A stretch of 58,679 nt of DNA from Clostridia bacterium (GTDB taxonomy: Bacteria > Bacillota > Clostridia > Christensenellales > Aristaeellaceae). Of the stretch, positions 9,703 to 18,237 are shown one piece after another. A program made the translations under genes and the position numbers. Numbering within the stretch: position 1 is the first letter of the stretch; each line of letters begins with the position of its first letter. The stretch is taken from the NCBI GenBank assembly GCA_017937505.1, contig JAGBDL010000143.1, positions 1 through 58,679 on the forward strand, read 5' to 3'. The notes under the pieces are model-generated. The model had not been told where the DNA came from. It was given only the letters and a program-made list of their open reading frames with translations, and did not search any database.

Positions 9703-9794
9703 AAAAAGCGGGCAGTACCCGTGCCCGCTTCCGAACCGCATGCCAAAAGCCTGCTGCATTGTGCCCGCTGCGAGGGTGCGCATGTCCGATAGGC
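9703..9794 (-). repeat. Element A copy A6 (divergent)
   Basis: Read on minus, it starts directly after the U-run of the terminator of the SH3 gene (GCCTATCGGACATGCG), passes CGCAGCGGGCAC and GGTTCGGAAGC, and ends in a hairpin GCGGGCACGGGTACTGCCCGC followed by TTTTT (hairpin 9708-9728, U-run 9703-9707). The order of blocks matches the well-conserved copies at 26911 and 34431, although overall identity is lower. It fills most of the gap between eno and the SH3 gene; nothing else is seen in that gap. Confidence 0.65.
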
Positions 9795-9827
9795 AAAAAA
9801 GCGGAGCCGGCGTCGGCCAGCTCCGCT
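9794..9827 (-). terminator. Intrinsic terminator of the SH3-repeat gene
   Basis: On minus, GCGGAGC and GCTCCGC arms at 9801-9826 pair around a GGCC-rich loop and are followed by six U residues (9795-9800). It lies 33 bp after the stop of the gene ending at 9860. Confidence 0.85.
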
Positions 9828-9859
9828 GAAGAGACAGGAAGGGAAGAGGAGCGAGAATC

Positions 9860-10771
9860 TCAGAACTTGAGGAACCAGGTGGAGATGTAGCCGGTCACGC
9901 CGTCGATCTGGGTCTTCGTCCAGTCGGTGCCCTTGGAGAGCACGGGAATCTTCTTGCCGACCGGAACGGTGGACAGCACGGACGCGTTCAGGCTGGGCGC
10001 CGAGCGGAAGTTCACATAGCTGTTGCCGTTGGGGTTGTAGACGGTCGCGGTGCCGGAGGCAACCTCGTCGGTCACCTTCAGGTACTTGGCCATCATGTAG
10101 CCGGTCTGGCCGTCCACCTTCACCTTGTACCAGCCGTCCAGCTTGGCCAGCAGGGTCACGGTCTTGCCGTTGCGGTAGTAGCCCAGCGCCTCGCTGGAGG
10201 TGGAAGGCTCCTTGCGCAGGAAGAGCACCTGCGTGTCGGACGGGTTGTTCACCACGGCGGTGCCGATGGAAGAGGACGGTTTTGACGGCACGGACGGCGT
10301 GGTCGGGATGTGGCTGGACAGCCAGAGGCTGGACATGTAGCCGGTCTGGCCGTTCACCTGCACCTTGCTCCAGCCGTTCGCCTCAGACAGGACGGTGACG
10401 GCGGTGCCGCGCGGATAGGAACCCAGGATCGTGCCGTTCGGCTCGCTGCGCAGGTTCAGGCCGCGGGTATTGGTGTTCACATAGCGGGTGGTGCTGGTGG
10501 AACCCTGGCTGCCCAGGTACTGCGTGTACATGTAGCCGGTCTGGCCGCCGACGCTGACATACGCCCAGCTGCCGTTCACGCCCAGCACCTCCACCTCGGT
10601 GCCCCAGCCATACTTGCCCAGGATCTCGGACTCGGTGGACGCGTCGGCGCGCAGGTTCAGGGTGCCGGCGGTGATCACGCGGATCTCGTTCTCGGCATTC
10701 GCGCCAAACGGAACCGCCATCGCCATGCACATCATTGCGGCAAGCGCCGCCTTCTTGTTGGTATTCTTCAT
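9860..10771 (-). CDS. Secreted protein with four bacterial SH3 domains
   Basis: A 303-residue protein made almost entirely of SH3b repeats. A signal peptide (MKNTNKKAALAAMMCMAMAV, probable cleavage after GANA) is followed by four units, each with an LNLR/FRSAP-type strand and a GxTGYM or GVTGYI ending: about residues 30-88, 95-155, 170-232 and 238-303. Such domains bind peptidoglycan or cell-wall peptides. There is no catalytic domain, so it is probably a wall-binding or adaptor protein. The start at 10771 follows AAAGGAGG; a longer frame to 10867 lacks a signal peptide and has no such site. A second SH3 protein lies at 36.6 kb. Confidence 0.85.
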   Translation of the reverse strand: MKNTNKKAALAAMMCMAMAVPFGANAENEIRVITAGTLNLRADASTESEILGKYGWGTEVEVLGVNGSWAYVSVGGQTGYMYTQYLGSQGSTSTTRYVNTNTRGLNLRSEPNGTILGSYPRGTAVTVLSEANGWSKVQVNGQTGYMSSLWLSSHIPTTPSVPSKPSSSIGTAVVNNPSDTQVLFLRKEPSTSSEALGYYRNGKTVTLLAKLDGWYKVKVDGQTGYMMAKYLKVTDEVASGTATVYNPNGNSYVNFRSAPSLNASVLSTVPVGKKIPVLSKGTDWTKTQIDGVTGYISTWFLKF

Positions 10772-10927
10772 CAGGAATTCCTCCTTTGTCATTGCGAAGG
10801 CGTCCAAGCGGCCGCTCTTGAGCGTCTTCTGCACATATGACGAGGCTGGGAATTCGTTTATTGCCATATAACCGTTTCCATCTTCTGGCAGCGGGGAGAA
10901 GGCAATGTGAAAAAATGAAGCAATACA

Positions 10928-10960
10928 AGAAAAAACGGCGCATACAGGCGTATGCGCCGG
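10928..10960 (-). terminator. Intrinsic terminator after the RluA-type gene
   Basis: On minus, GGCGCATACGCCTGTATGCGCC forms a stem of at least 8 bp followed by TTTTTTC. It begins about 20 bp after the stop at 10979. The rest of 10772-10978 is AT-richer upstream sequence of the SH3 gene with no clear further feature. Confidence 0.85.
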
Positions 10961-10978
10961 CGGAATTGGCAGGGATTG

Positions 10979-11902
10979 TCAGGGGAAAAGCGCCGCCTTT
11001 TCGGGAACAAACGAGAACACGGCGCCGTGCGTGAGCGTGACGCGCTCGCCCGTGAGGGGATGGACGAAGGAGAGCGTCACGGCAGAGAGCTGGTGATAGG
11101 TCAGACCAAGCCGCAGCGAAGCGGCCTGAGAGGCGGGCGTAGCGTACCGCGTGTCGCCCAGCAGCGGGCAGCCGATGTGCGTCATGTGCACGCGAAGCTG
11201 GTGCGTGCGGCCCGTGACGGGCGTGAGCTGCATGCGGGCGACGGCCTGCCCATCCGCAAGCCGTATGCGCGCCAGCGTCCTGTATCGGCTCACGGCGCGC
11301 TGTCCGTTCGGAGAGACGATCCGCGTGAAGCTGTCCGGATGCTCGCGGGCGATGGGCGCGTCAATCACGCCCTCCGGAGGCTCAGGACAGCCCAGCACCC
11401 AGGCTTCATACGTCTTGTGAAACGCGCCGGACGCCATCTGCTGCTGCAAATGCGCCTGCGCATAGGGCAGCTTGGCGAAGAGCACGAGGCCGGTCGTCTC
11501 GCTGTCCAGCCGGTGCACGGGATGCGCCGGCGCACCCAGATACGCGCGCACGCGCCCCTCCAGCGTGTCGCTGCCGCCGGGCGCGGAGGGGGAGGGATGG
11601 CATTGCAGCAGCGCGGGCTTGAAGACGGCCAGAAGCGCGTCGTCCTCGAAGACGACCTCCAGGGGCGCGGCGCTTGCAAAATGCGCTTCTTTGGGCGCTA
11701 CTTCAAAGCCGTCCAGCGCCACGCTCACGATCATGCCGGCGGCAAGGCGCTGGTTCGAAAAAAAGGGCGCCGCGTCTACGGTGACGGCGCCCTGCGCTTT
11801 TGCGTTTCTGGCCTGTTTGCCGGAGAGGGCCATGGGGCCGCGCAGCAGCTGCTGCAGCGTCAGCCCGGTCTCCTCCTCGGTGACCGTATGGATCAGAATC
11901 AT
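10979..11902 (-). CDS. RluA-family pseudouridine synthase
   Basis: Pseudouridine synthase of 307 residues. An S4-like RNA-binding region (about 14-60, LTLQQLL ... SGKQARNAKAQGAVTVD) precedes the catalytic domain, whose motif HRLDSETTG holds the catalytic Asp near residue 133. GRTHQLRVHM and GCPLLGDTRY are the other family signatures. RluA-type enzymes modify uridines in rRNA or tRNA; which target cannot be told from the sequence (RluD/YlyB-like or YhcT-like paralogues are similar). AGGTG precedes ATG 11902. It lies 46 bp downstream of the ABC transporter ATPase stop on the same strand and has its own terminator. Confidence 0.92.
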   Translation of the reverse strand: MILIHTVTEEETGLTLQQLLRGPMALSGKQARNAKAQGAVTVDAAPFFSNQRLAAGMIVSVALDGFEVAPKEAHFASAAPLEVVFEDDALLAVFKPALLQCHPSPSAPGGSDTLEGRVRAYLGAPAHPVHRLDSETTGLVLFAKLPYAQAHLQQQMASGAFHKTYEAWVLGCPEPPEGVIDAPIAREHPDSFTRIVSPNGQRAVSRYRTLARIRLADGQAVARMQLTPVTGRTHQLRVHMTHIGCPLLGDTRYATPASQAASLRLGLTYHQLSAVTLSFVHPLTGERVTLTHGAVFSFVPEKAALFP

Positions 11903-11948
11903 GGAGCACCTCGCTTCGTCCCTGATGGGATGGCCGGTCGGCAGGCGC

Positions 11949-12707
11949 TTACAGCACCTTGCTGAGGAAGTCCTGGGTGCGCGGGTTCTGCGGATGATCG
12001 AACAGGTCGCGCGGATTGCCCTGCTCGCAGATCACGCCGCCGTCCATGAACAGCACGCGGTTGCAGACCTCGCGTGCAAAGCCCATCTCATGCGTGACGA
12101 TCACGCAGGTCATGTTGTTTTCCGCTAGACCCTTGATGACCTCGAGCACCTCGCCGACCATTTCGGGGTCGAGCGCCGAGGTCGGCTCGTCAAAGAGCAT
12201 GACCTCCGGCTCCATCGCCAGCGCGCGCACGATCGCCAGGCGCTGCTTCTGGCCGCCGGAGAGGCGGGAAGGCTTGTTGTCGCGCTTGTCGCTCAGGCCG
12301 ACGCGCTCGAGCAGCGCCTCCGCCTTGGCCACGGCCTCGTCCTTGCTCTGCTTGCCCAGCAGCACCGGCGCGAGGGTGATGTTGTCGATGACGGACATGT
12401 GCGGGAAGATGTTGAAGTGCTGGAACACCATGCCCATCTTCTGGCGATGCTTGTCGATGTTCAGCTTCTTGTCCGCGATATCCACGCCGTCAAACCAGAT
12501 GTGGCCGCTGGTGGGCTCCTCCAGGCGGTTGAGGCAGCGCAGAAACGTGGACTTGCCGGAGCCGGACGGGCCGATCAGCGAGACGACCTCGCCCTTGTGG
12601 ATGGTTTCCGTGATGCCGGCGAGCACCTTGAGGGCGCCGAAGTCCTTGTGCAGATCCTCCACGCGGATGAGTTCCGGGGCGTTCTTGTAGTCAAATCCAC
12701 TCGTCAT
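11949..12707 (-). CDS. Polar amino-acid ABC transporter, ATP-binding protein
   Basis: GlnQ/HisP-type ATPase of 252 residues. Walker [10 protein letters not shown], the Q-loop [14 protein letters not shown], signature LSGGQKQR, Walker [16 protein letters not shown] and the switch [11 protein letters not shown] are all intact. The conserved order is that of the polar amino-acid uptake family. The start is taken at ATG 12707, 8 bases after GGAGGG; GTG 12716 is an in-frame alternative that touches that site. It follows the permease stop by 1 base. Together with the permease and the divergent binding protein at 15.9 kb it makes a complete importer. Confidence 0.94.
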   Translation of the reverse strand: MTSGFDYKNAPELIRVEDLHKDFGALKVLAGITETIHKGEVVSLIGPSGSGKSTFLRCLNRLEEPTSGHIWFDGVDIADKKLNIDKHRQKMGMVFQHFNIFPHMSVIDNITLAPVLLGKQSKDEAVAKAEALLERVGLSDKRDNKPSRLSGGQKQRLAIVRALAMEPEVMLFDEPTSALDPEMVGEVLEVIKGLAENNMTCVIVTHEMGFAREVCNRVLFMDGGVICEQGNPRDLFDHPQNPRTQDFLSKVL

Positions 12708-12708
12708 T

Positions 12709-13374
12709 TCAGTCACCCTCCTTCAGCTTCTTTTCAAGCAGCGCGACGAACTTGCTCATCGTGAACGTCACGACGAAATAGATGACGCCGATGATGATCA
12801 GCGGCTCGAGAACCAGGTAGGTCTTGCCGGAGATCGTCTGGTACTGGGTCATCAGGTCGCCGACGTAGAACGTGGAGGCCAGAGAGGTCTCCTTGGTGAT
12901 GGCGACAAACTCATTGCACATGGCCGGGAGCACGTTCTTGAACGCCTGCGGCAGCACGATGCGCGTCATCGTCTGGCTGGCGGAGAGGCCCAGGGAGCGC
13001 GCGGCCTCCGTCTGGCCGCGGTCGATGGACTGGATGCCGGAGCGGAAGATCTCGGACATGTACGCGCCGGAGTTGAAGATCAGGGCGATGGCGATACAGG
13101 TGAACTTGGAGAGCCTGAGCGCGGGCAGCAGATCCGGCAGCAAAAAGTAGAAGAAATACAGCTGCAGCAGCAGCGGGGTATCGCGGATGATCTCCGTGTA
13201 CACGGTGGCAATGCCGCCGAGCACCTTCGACTTGGACAGACGCATGATGGCGACCAGCGCGCCGATCAGGCAGCCGACGGCCACCGAGACGAGGGCCAGC
13301 AGCAGCGTCGTGCCCAGACCGTTCACGAAGTTCATGCCATACTTGACAAGCAGCCTTTCAATATTGGCGAGCAA
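12709..13374 (-). CDS. Polar amino-acid ABC transporter, permease
   Basis: Membrane component of 221 residues in the HisM/GlnP family. It has about five hydrophobic segments, the family N-terminal [19 protein letters not shown], and the coupling EAA loop [20 protein letters not shown] that contacts the ATPase. It starts with TTG at 13374, correctly spaced after GGAGGAATCCCC; no better ATG exists upstream. Only one permease is present, so it probably works as a homodimer. It lies 27 bp after the GldA-like gene. Confidence 0.93.
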   Translation of the reverse strand: MLANIERLLVKYGMNFVNGLGTTLLLALVSVAVGCLIGALVAIMRLSKSKVLGGIATVYTEIIRDTPLLLQLYFFYFLLPDLLPALRLSKFTCIAIALIFNSGAYMSEIFRSGIQSIDRGQTEAARSLGLSASQTMTRIVLPQAFKNVLPAMCNEFVAITKETSLASTFYVGDLMTQYQTISGKTYLVLEPLIIIGVIYFVVTFTMSKFVALLEKKLKEGD

Positions 13375-13401
13375 GGGGATTCCTCCTTCCGGGACAGCGG
13401 G

Positions 13402-14490
13402 TTACAGGGTTTCGACGCGGGTCATGGCGTCAAAGACCATGTCCGGCGTAATGGGATAGGGGATGTGGGCCATGTCCGGGCCGGTGGTGGCCTCGGCAAG
13501 CGTCGCTTCCAGCGCAGAGCGGTCAAGCGGCACGTTCATCTGCGCGAGCGTCACCGGCGTGCCGAGCGTCTGCAGGAAATCGCGCAGCTCGCGCGCCTTC
13601 TCCGTCTGGCCGTCCAGCACCAGCTGAACGAGCGCGCCATAGGCGACCAGATCGCCGTGCAGGCAGCCTTCCTCCACATGGGGAAAGAGCTGCAAGCCAT
13701 AGCAGACGGCGTGCGCGAGGGCGCAGTTGTAATCGTCGTTGGCCATCAGGGAGACCAGACCGGCGGAGACGATGATGCTGCGCGCGCAGATCTCCATCGC
13801 GGGGCCGGCCTCGCGGCGGAGCACCTCGTCAAGCGCCTGCCTGCCGTATTGCAGGATCGGGCCGTAGCAGGTGGAGGACAGCGCCACGCCGATGGCGGAC
13901 ATGTGATCCATGGACACGCCCAGCACGTCGCCGCGCGCGCTGAACGTGCTCTCCAGATGCTTGGCGAGCGTGTCGCCCATGCCGGCGCGGAAGTACTTCG
14001 CGGGCGCGTTGGCGGCGATCTCCAGATCGACCAGCGTCAGCGCGGGCGGCGCGTCATAGAAGAGGAAGCGGTCAAACGGGCCGTCCTCGCGGTAGACGAC
14101 GGACAGCGCCGTGATCGGCGCACAGTTGGACACCAGCGTCGGCAGGCTGACCAGCGGCAGCTTCAGCTGATCGGCCACGCCCTTGGCGGTGTCGATCGCC
14201 TTGCCGCCGCCCATGCCCACGAGAAACGCGGGGGAGAGCGGCGCGATGGCGGCGGCCAGCCGGTTCATCGCCTGCTGCGTGCACGCGCCGCCAAAGGGCA
14301 GGGCGGCGAGCATCGTCATGCCGGAGTTCTCCAGCGCGGAGGTCAGCGCGGGCAGGCCCTTTTCCATCGCCGTCACGCCGCCGATGACGGCAAACGTATC
14401 GCCCAGAGGCCTGCACAGCGCCGGAAAGCGGGCATATACGCCGCGGCCGAAGCAGAAGCGCGGCAAGGTGATGATGTCGGTCGTATACAT
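13402..14490 (-). CDS. GldA-like iron/zinc-dependent alcohol dehydrogenase family protein
   Basis: A 362-residue protein of the glycerol-dehydrogenase branch of the iron-containing dehydrogenase fold. The NAD-binding GGGKAIDTAK motif is at 94-103. Three probable metal ligands are present: Asp173 in MGDTLAKHLE, His260 in ALAHAVCYGL and His278 in CLHGDLVAYG. GldA enzymes oxidise glycerol or small hydroxy compounds. Its place between an aminotransferase and amino-acid transporter genes suggests it may act on a 2-oxo or 2-hydroxy acid made from the imported amino acid, as hydroxyacid dehydrogenases of this fold do; that is inference. Its ATG overlaps the aminotransferase stop by one base. Confidence 0.85.
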   Translation of the reverse strand: MYTTDIITLPRFCFGRGVYARFPALCRPLGDTFAVIGGVTAMEKGLPALTSALENSGMTMLAALPFGGACTQQAMNRLAAAIAPLSPAFLVGMGGGKAIDTAKGVADQLKLPLVSLPTLVSNCAPITALSVVYREDGPFDRFLFYDAPPALTLVDLEIAANAPAKYFRAGMGDTLAKHLESTFSARGDVLGVSMDHMSAIGVALSSTCYGPILQYGRQALDEVLRREAGPAMEICARSIIVSAGLVSLMANDDYNCALAHAVCYGLQLFPHVEEGCLHGDLVAYGALVQLVLDGQTEKARELRDFLQTLGTPVTLAQMNVPLDRSALEATLAEATTGPDMAHIPYPITPDMVFDAMTRVETL

Positions 14491-15671
14491 TATTTCAGCA
14501 GCTCCGGGATTTTAGCCAGACGATGGAGCGCCTCGCGGAGGGTCTCCTCGCTGCGGGCGAAGTGCAGGCGGATCAGATGGTTGACCGGCTCGCGGAAGAA
14601 GCTGGAGCCCGGCACGGCGGCCACGCCGACGTTGCGGATCATCCACTCGCAGAACTCCATGTCGCTCTTGCCGCAGAACATCATGCCCGGTTTCTGGAAA
14701 TCGCTGATGTCCACCATCACGAAGTAGCTGCCCTGCGGGACGGTGTGCTTGAGGCCGATTTCGTCCAGGCCGTCCAGGAAGATCTGGCGCTTCTTCGTAT
14801 ACAGCGCTGTCACCTCGTCGTAGTAGCTCTGAGGGAAGTTGAGGCCCACGACGGCGGCCTCCTGCAGCGGGGACGCCGCGCCGACGGTCAGAAAGTCGTG
14901 CACCTTCTTGGCGTTCTCGATCACGTGCGCCGGGCCGATCAGGTAGCCCAGACGCCAACCGGTGATGGAATAGGTCTTGGAGAGGGAGGAGCAGCAGATC
15001 ACACGATCGGCGATCTCCGGCAGCGATCCGGCGTAGACGTGCTTGTAGGGCGCAAAAACGATGTGCTCGTACACCTCGTCGGTGATCATGAAGGCGTCGT
15101 ACTGCTTGCACAGGCCGCCGATGAAGAGCAGCTCCTCTTTGGTGAAGACCTTGCCGCTCGGGTTGGACGGGTTGCAGACGATGATCGCCTTCGGGTGCTG
15201 ACGGAAGGCGTCCTCGAGCACCGCGCGGTCAAAGTCGAACGTCGGCGGGACGAGCGGCACGAAGATCGGGTCCGCGCCGGAGAGAATCGCGTCCGCGCCG
15301 TAATTCTCATAGAACGGGGAGAAGACGACGACCTTGTCGCCGGGATTGCAGACGGTCATCATCGCACTCATCATCGCCTCGGTGCCGCCGCAGGTGACCA
15401 GAATCTCGGTTTCCGGATCGATCTCGCGGCCGTAGGCCCTGCCCTGCTTGCGGGCGAGCGCCTCGCGGAAGTTCTGCGCGCCGAATGTGATGGGGTACTG
15501 ATGCGGGCCTTCGTCGGCCACCTCGCGCAGGCGGTCGGTGATCGCTTTGGGCGGCGGGAAATCCGGGAAGCCCTGGGAAAGATTGATGGCGCCGACCTCG
15601 TCGCTGATGCGGGTCATACGCCGGATGACGGAATCGGTAAACGTCTGAACGCGATGGCTCAGCTCTGGCAT
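14490..15671 (-). CDS. Class I/II pyridoxal-phosphate aminotransferase
   Basis: Fold-type I aminotransferase of 393 residues. It carries INLSQGFPDFPPP near the N terminus, the NPSNPSGKVF motif around the PLP-binding Asn, ITDEVYEHIVF with the PLP Asp, SSLSKTYSITGWRLGY with the Schiff-base lysine near 233, and RLHFARSEE with the substrate carboxylate Arg near the end. The NLSQGFPD form is typical of methionine/aromatic or kynurenine-type aminotransferases (YbdL/PatA-like). It is the first gene of the minus-strand run that continues into the GldA-like gene and the transporter genes, so it probably deaminates the amino acid that system imports. The substrate is not defined by the sequence. Confidence 0.92.
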   Translation of the reverse strand: MPELSHRVQTFTDSVIRRMTRISDEVGAINLSQGFPDFPPPKAITDRLREVADEGPHQYPITFGAQNFREALARKQGRAYGREIDPETEILVTCGGTEAMMSAMMTVCNPGDKVVVFSPFYENYGADAILSGADPIFVPLVPPTFDFDRAVLEDAFRQHPKAIIVCNPSNPSGKVFTKEELLFIGGLCKQYDAFMITDEVYEHIVFAPYKHVYAGSLPEIADRVICCSSLSKTYSITGWRLGYLIGPAHVIENAKKVHDFLTVGAASPLQEAAVVGLNFPQSYYDEVTALYTKKRQIFLDGLDEIGLKHTVPQGSYFVMVDISDFQKPGMMFCGKSDMEFCEWMIRNVGVAAVPGSSFFREPVNHLIRLHFARSEETLREALHRLAKIPELLK

Positions 15672-15728
15672 AAATATTCACACCTTTCGGTTTGTACAAG
15701 CGGATTTGCAAAAGTACACAACGGACAT

Positions 15729-15757
15729 ATTCTAGCACAAACCGGAACCGGAAACAA
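15729..15757 (-). promoter_or_regulatory. Probable promoter of the aminotransferase operon
   Basis: On minus, TTGTTT (15752-15757), a 17-bp spacer and TAGAAT (15729-15734). It lies about 60 bp upstream of ATG 15671. The -35 box is imperfect. Confidence 0.5.
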
Positions 15758-15840
15758 CAGATTCCGCAGATTTTTTTACAAAAAAGGAGGAAAAGCGGAA
15801 ATGCGTGCGGCGAGAATGCACTTTTATGCAGAATATTCAC

Positions 15841-15869
15841 TTGACATATGCATAATGCCGTTGTACAAT
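15841..15869 (+). promoter_or_regulatory. Promoter of the amino-acid binding protein gene
   Basis: TTGACA (15841-15846), a 17-bp spacer and TACAAT (15864-15869): a near-consensus housekeeping promoter about 50 bp upstream of the start codon. The motif AATATTCAC occurs twice in the divergent gap, near 15674 and 15833, and could be an operator, but this is weak. Confidence 0.85.
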
Positions 15870-15874
15870 AGCGC

Positions 15875-15911
15875 TATCATTCGCCGGTGGACCGGCGGTG
15901 AAACAATGATA
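15875..15911 (+). promoter_or_regulatory. 5' leader hairpin next to the ribosome binding site
   Basis: The transcript leader can fold as TATCATT (15875-15881) paired with AATGATA (15905-15911), enclosing CGCCGG/CCGGCG (15882-15897), with GTGAAAC bulged on the 3' side. The outer arm ends at the AGGGGG ribosome binding site (15911-15916). It may set translation or mRNA stability of the binding protein; no known riboswitch is recognised. Confidence 0.5.
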
Positions 15912-15924
15912 GGGGGTTTTCCTT

Positions 15925-16692
15925 ATGAAGAAGCTTTTTGCGCTCGTGCTCGCGATTGCGATGATCATGACCTGCTCTCTGGCGATGGCCGATCGTCTGG
16001 CCGATATCCAGGCCACCGGCAAGCTGGTGGTTGCCACCAGCCCGGACTGGCCGCCGTATGAGTACATCGATGACGACGGCAACGTCGTGGGCACCGACGT
16101 GCTGATGATGCAGTGGATGGCGGACCAGCTCGGCGTCGAGCTGGAGATCCAGTCCATGGCGTTTGATACCTGCTTGGCCGCTGTCGGCCGCGGCGATGTC
16201 GACATGATGATCGCCGGCCTGACCTACGACGAGGAGCGCACCAACGCGATGGATCTCACCGGCATCTACTGGAACGAGGGCGACCAGGGCCTGCTCGTCA
16301 AGAAGGGCATGGGAGCGACCTACAACAGCGCGGAGGCCTTTGCCGGCAAGACCGTCGCCGCGCAGAACGGCACCAACCAGCAGATCATGGTCGAGGAGCA
16401 GCTTACCGGCGCGACCCTCGAGCTCATCACCAAGATCCCGGACGGCGTGAACATGGTGAAGAACGGCCGCGTGGATGCGCTGGCTGTCCCGAAGACCGTG
16501 TATGACAGCGTCCTGGCGGAGAACGACGACCTGGAGATCGCCGAGTTTGCCTTCGATTTCGAGGGCGGCAACTACATCGCCAGCGTCAAGGGCGAGGAAG
16601 CGCTCACCGAGAAGATTCAGGAGATGATCGATCAGATCAACGAAGAGGGCCTGTATCAGCAGTGGGTTGACCAGATCCTGCTTGCGAAGTAA
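15925..16692 (+). CDS. Amino-acid ABC transporter, substrate-binding protein
   Basis: Extracytoplasmic solute receptor of 255 residues (SBP_bac_3, cluster of polar amino-acid receptors). It has a signal peptide ending near SLAMA, then GKLVVATSPDWPPYEYID, typical of the first lobe. The GVELEIQSMAFD and RGDVDMMIAGLTYDEER blocks follow, the latter with the ligand-contacting Arg. No lipobox cysteine is at the cleavage site; the Cys at residue 16 sits inside the signal core. It is transcribed away from the aminotransferase, GldA-like, permease and ATPase genes and very probably feeds that permease. Confidence 0.93.
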   Translation: MKKLFALVLAIAMIMTCSLAMADRLADIQATGKLVVATSPDWPPYEYIDDDGNVVGTDVLMMQWMADQLGVELEIQSMAFDTCLAAVGRGDVDMMIAGLTYDEERTNAMDLTGIYWNEGDQGLLVKKGMGATYNSAEAFAGKTVAAQNGTNQQIMVEEQLTGATLELITKIPDGVNMVKNGRVDALAVPKTVYDSVLAENDDLEIAEFAFDFEGGNYIASVKGEEALTEKIQEMIDQINEEGLYQQWVDQILLAK

Positions 16693-16718
16693 TGCTTCAC
16701 TGATCACCACACAAAGAG

Positions 16719-16759
16719 AAGAACCAGAACGGGAAAGCCCCGCTCTGGTTCTTTTTTTA
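16719..16759 (+). terminator. Intrinsic terminator after the binding protein gene
   Basis: GAACCAGA/TCTGGTTC arms with an inner CGGG/CCCG pairing, followed by a run of seven T residues. Confidence 0.92.
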
Positions 16760-16846
16760 TTTGTCTGACGGGAAGCCGCGCGAAAGCCTTGCAGCGGGCA
16801 CGGCCAGTGTCATCGGGATCATGAGCAAGGGGCGCTGCCCGCTTTG
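16760..16846 (+). repeat. Element A copy A7 (degenerate, tentative)
   Basis: After the U-run of the preceding terminator the plus strand holds TTGCAGCGGGCACGG and, at the other end, GCGCTGCCCGCTTTGG; AGCGGGCA (16793-16800) and TGCCCGCT (16836-16843) are inverted repeats. Block order and position after a terminator match the other element A copies, but the middle is not recognisably similar. It ends 8 bp before the stop of cdaR, which converges on it. Confidence 0.4.
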
Positions 16847-16853
16847 GCGCCAT

Positions 16854-17957
16854 TCAGCTCTCCGGCAGCCCCTGCCCGCGGTAGCACCAGATGATGTAGT
16901 CGCCGATCAGCCGCTGCAGATCGAGCGGATTGCGGGGATTCATGCCCGTCAGCGAGTGGATGCGGTCGAGGCGGTAGCTGAGCGTGTTGCGATGGATATG
17001 GAGCGCATCGGCGGTTTTGAAGCGCTCGCCGTTGAGGCGGAAGTAGGTCAGCAGCGTGACCAGCAGGTCGTTTCCATCGGTCTCCTGAAGCGCGTCGATG
17101 GATTCAACCGGATCGTCGAGCATCTCCAGCTTGGAAAAGCCGTAGATCATCGCGTCGTAGTGTCGGTAGAACTCATAGCGGTGGATGCTCTCGTCCGGGC
17201 GCAGCCAGCGGCCCAGCCGCAGGGCGGACTGGGCCTGCATGTAGCTCCTGCGCAGCACGGCCTCGGGTCTACCCAGGCCGATGATGGCCCCGGGAATCTC
17301 CGCCTGGATGAAGCGAAGCTGCTCGGCGATGTGCTGCCGGGTATTGAGCACCACCATCGCGCGGAAATGGGTGAGATAGACGATGTAGCTGTCCATGTTG
17401 AGCCGCTCAAGGCTGTTCTCAAGCCGGTTGAAGCGGGCGGTGGCGTCGGCGGTGTTCTCGGCATGAATGATGGCGGCGGTACGAGAGGCGGTCACGTTGA
17501 TCTGGTGCTGATGTCCCCACGCGATGAATTCCGCGCTGGGCGGCGAAGAGAGGGAGAGCCACTCCTGAAGGAACTGGGCGCGGAGCAGTTGGCTGGCCTG
17601 GCGGGTGTTGAGCATGAGCTCCTGCTCGACCAGCAGCTCGATGGTGTATTTGATCAGGCTGGCGATGGGAATGGTTTCCTCCTCCGGGCCGCTGATGCCG
17701 ACTACGCCGCAGGCCTTGTTGCGGTAATGAAAGGGCATGTTGATGCCGGGCTTCATGCCCTCGCCGAAGACCTTGACGGTTTCGATGCGGTCATTGCGGA
17801 TGGCGTCATACCCGGCCTTGTGGAACGTATCCAGGCGATCCGGCTCGCGGGAGGCGATGATCATGCCGTTCTCATCGATGATGTTGATGTTGTTGGGAAT
17901 CACGCCGCTGATGTGATCGACAAGCCTCTGGGCCAGCTCACGGCTGATGATGCTCAT
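16854..17957 (-). CDS. cdaR: CdaR-type sugar-diacid/glycerate-responsive transcriptional regulator
   Basis: A 367-residue regulator. Residues 1-130 form the putative diacid-recognition domain of the CdaR family (ISRELAQRLVDHISGVIPNNINIIDENGMIIASREPDR is the classic beginning, split here for description). The C terminus (about 305-365) is a PucR-type helix-turn-helix with ALHIHRNTLSYRLDRIHSLTG. E. coli CdaR responds to D-glycerate, glucarate and galactarate and controls glycerate kinase genes; glycerate kinase also occurs here at 24.2 kb. The start at 17957 follows AAGGAGA; longer frames to 18014 lack such a site. It is divergent from the amide-type transporter operon and is its most likely regulator. 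Confidence 0.9.
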   Translation of the reverse strand: MSIISRELAQRLVDHISGVIPNNINIIDENGMIIASREPDRLDTFHKAGYDAIRNDRIETVKVFGEGMKPGINMPFHYRNKACGVVGISGPEEETIPIASLIKYTIELLVEQELMLNTRQASQLLRAQFLQEWLSLSSPPSAEFIAWGHQHQINVTASRTAAIIHAENTADATARFNRLENSLERLNMDSYIVYLTHFRAMVVLNTRQHIAEQLRFIQAEIPGAIIGLGRPEAVLRRSYMQAQSALRLGRWLRPDESIHRYEFYRHYDAMIYGFSKLEMLDDPVESIDALQETDGNDLLVTLLTYFRLNGERFKTADALHIHRNTLSYRLDRIHSLTGMNPRNPLDLQRLIGDYIIWCYRGQGLPES

Positions 17958-18014
17958 CTCGTTTTCTCCTTCCATTGGGCATTCGATTGTGAATGATTGA
18001 TGAAATCTGGACAC

Positions 18015-18043
18015 AGTATATCAAACTGTTCAGAAACAGGCAA
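18015..18043 (-). promoter_or_regulatory. Promoter of cdaR
   Basis: On minus, TTGCCT (18038-18043), a 17-bp spacer and TATACT (18015-18020), about 55 bp upstream of the chosen start. Confidence 0.6.
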
Positions 18044-18118
18044 TGATTTTAAACACAAATGACATATTTTATTGTTAGAAGGCCACATATGAATGTATAA
18101 ACGTTGTGCAGATGCACA

Positions 18119-18148
18119 TTGAAAATTCGACATGAGCCGACATATAAT
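18119..18148 (+). promoter_or_regulatory. Promoter of the amide-type transporter operon
   Basis: TTGAAA (18119-18124), an 18-bp spacer and TATAAT (18143-18148), 90 bp upstream of the first start codon. The divergent gap of 280 bp is AT-rich and is the natural place for CdaR sites; no clear palindromic operator could be assigned by eye. Confidence 0.7.
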
Positions 18149-18237
18149 AATCACAGAAAAAGCGAAGAACGACAGCGTTGACAAGCGTAAAAAATAGCCG
18201 GAGGTTCCGAGCTATAAAAAATAAGGAGGTCCTATTC

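Noticed and set aside
15672..15845. Possible ARG-box type operators (two AATATTCAC repeats)
   Set aside because: The repeats are direct, 150 bp apart and lack the paired inverted half-sites expected for ArgR, so the resemblance is not enough.
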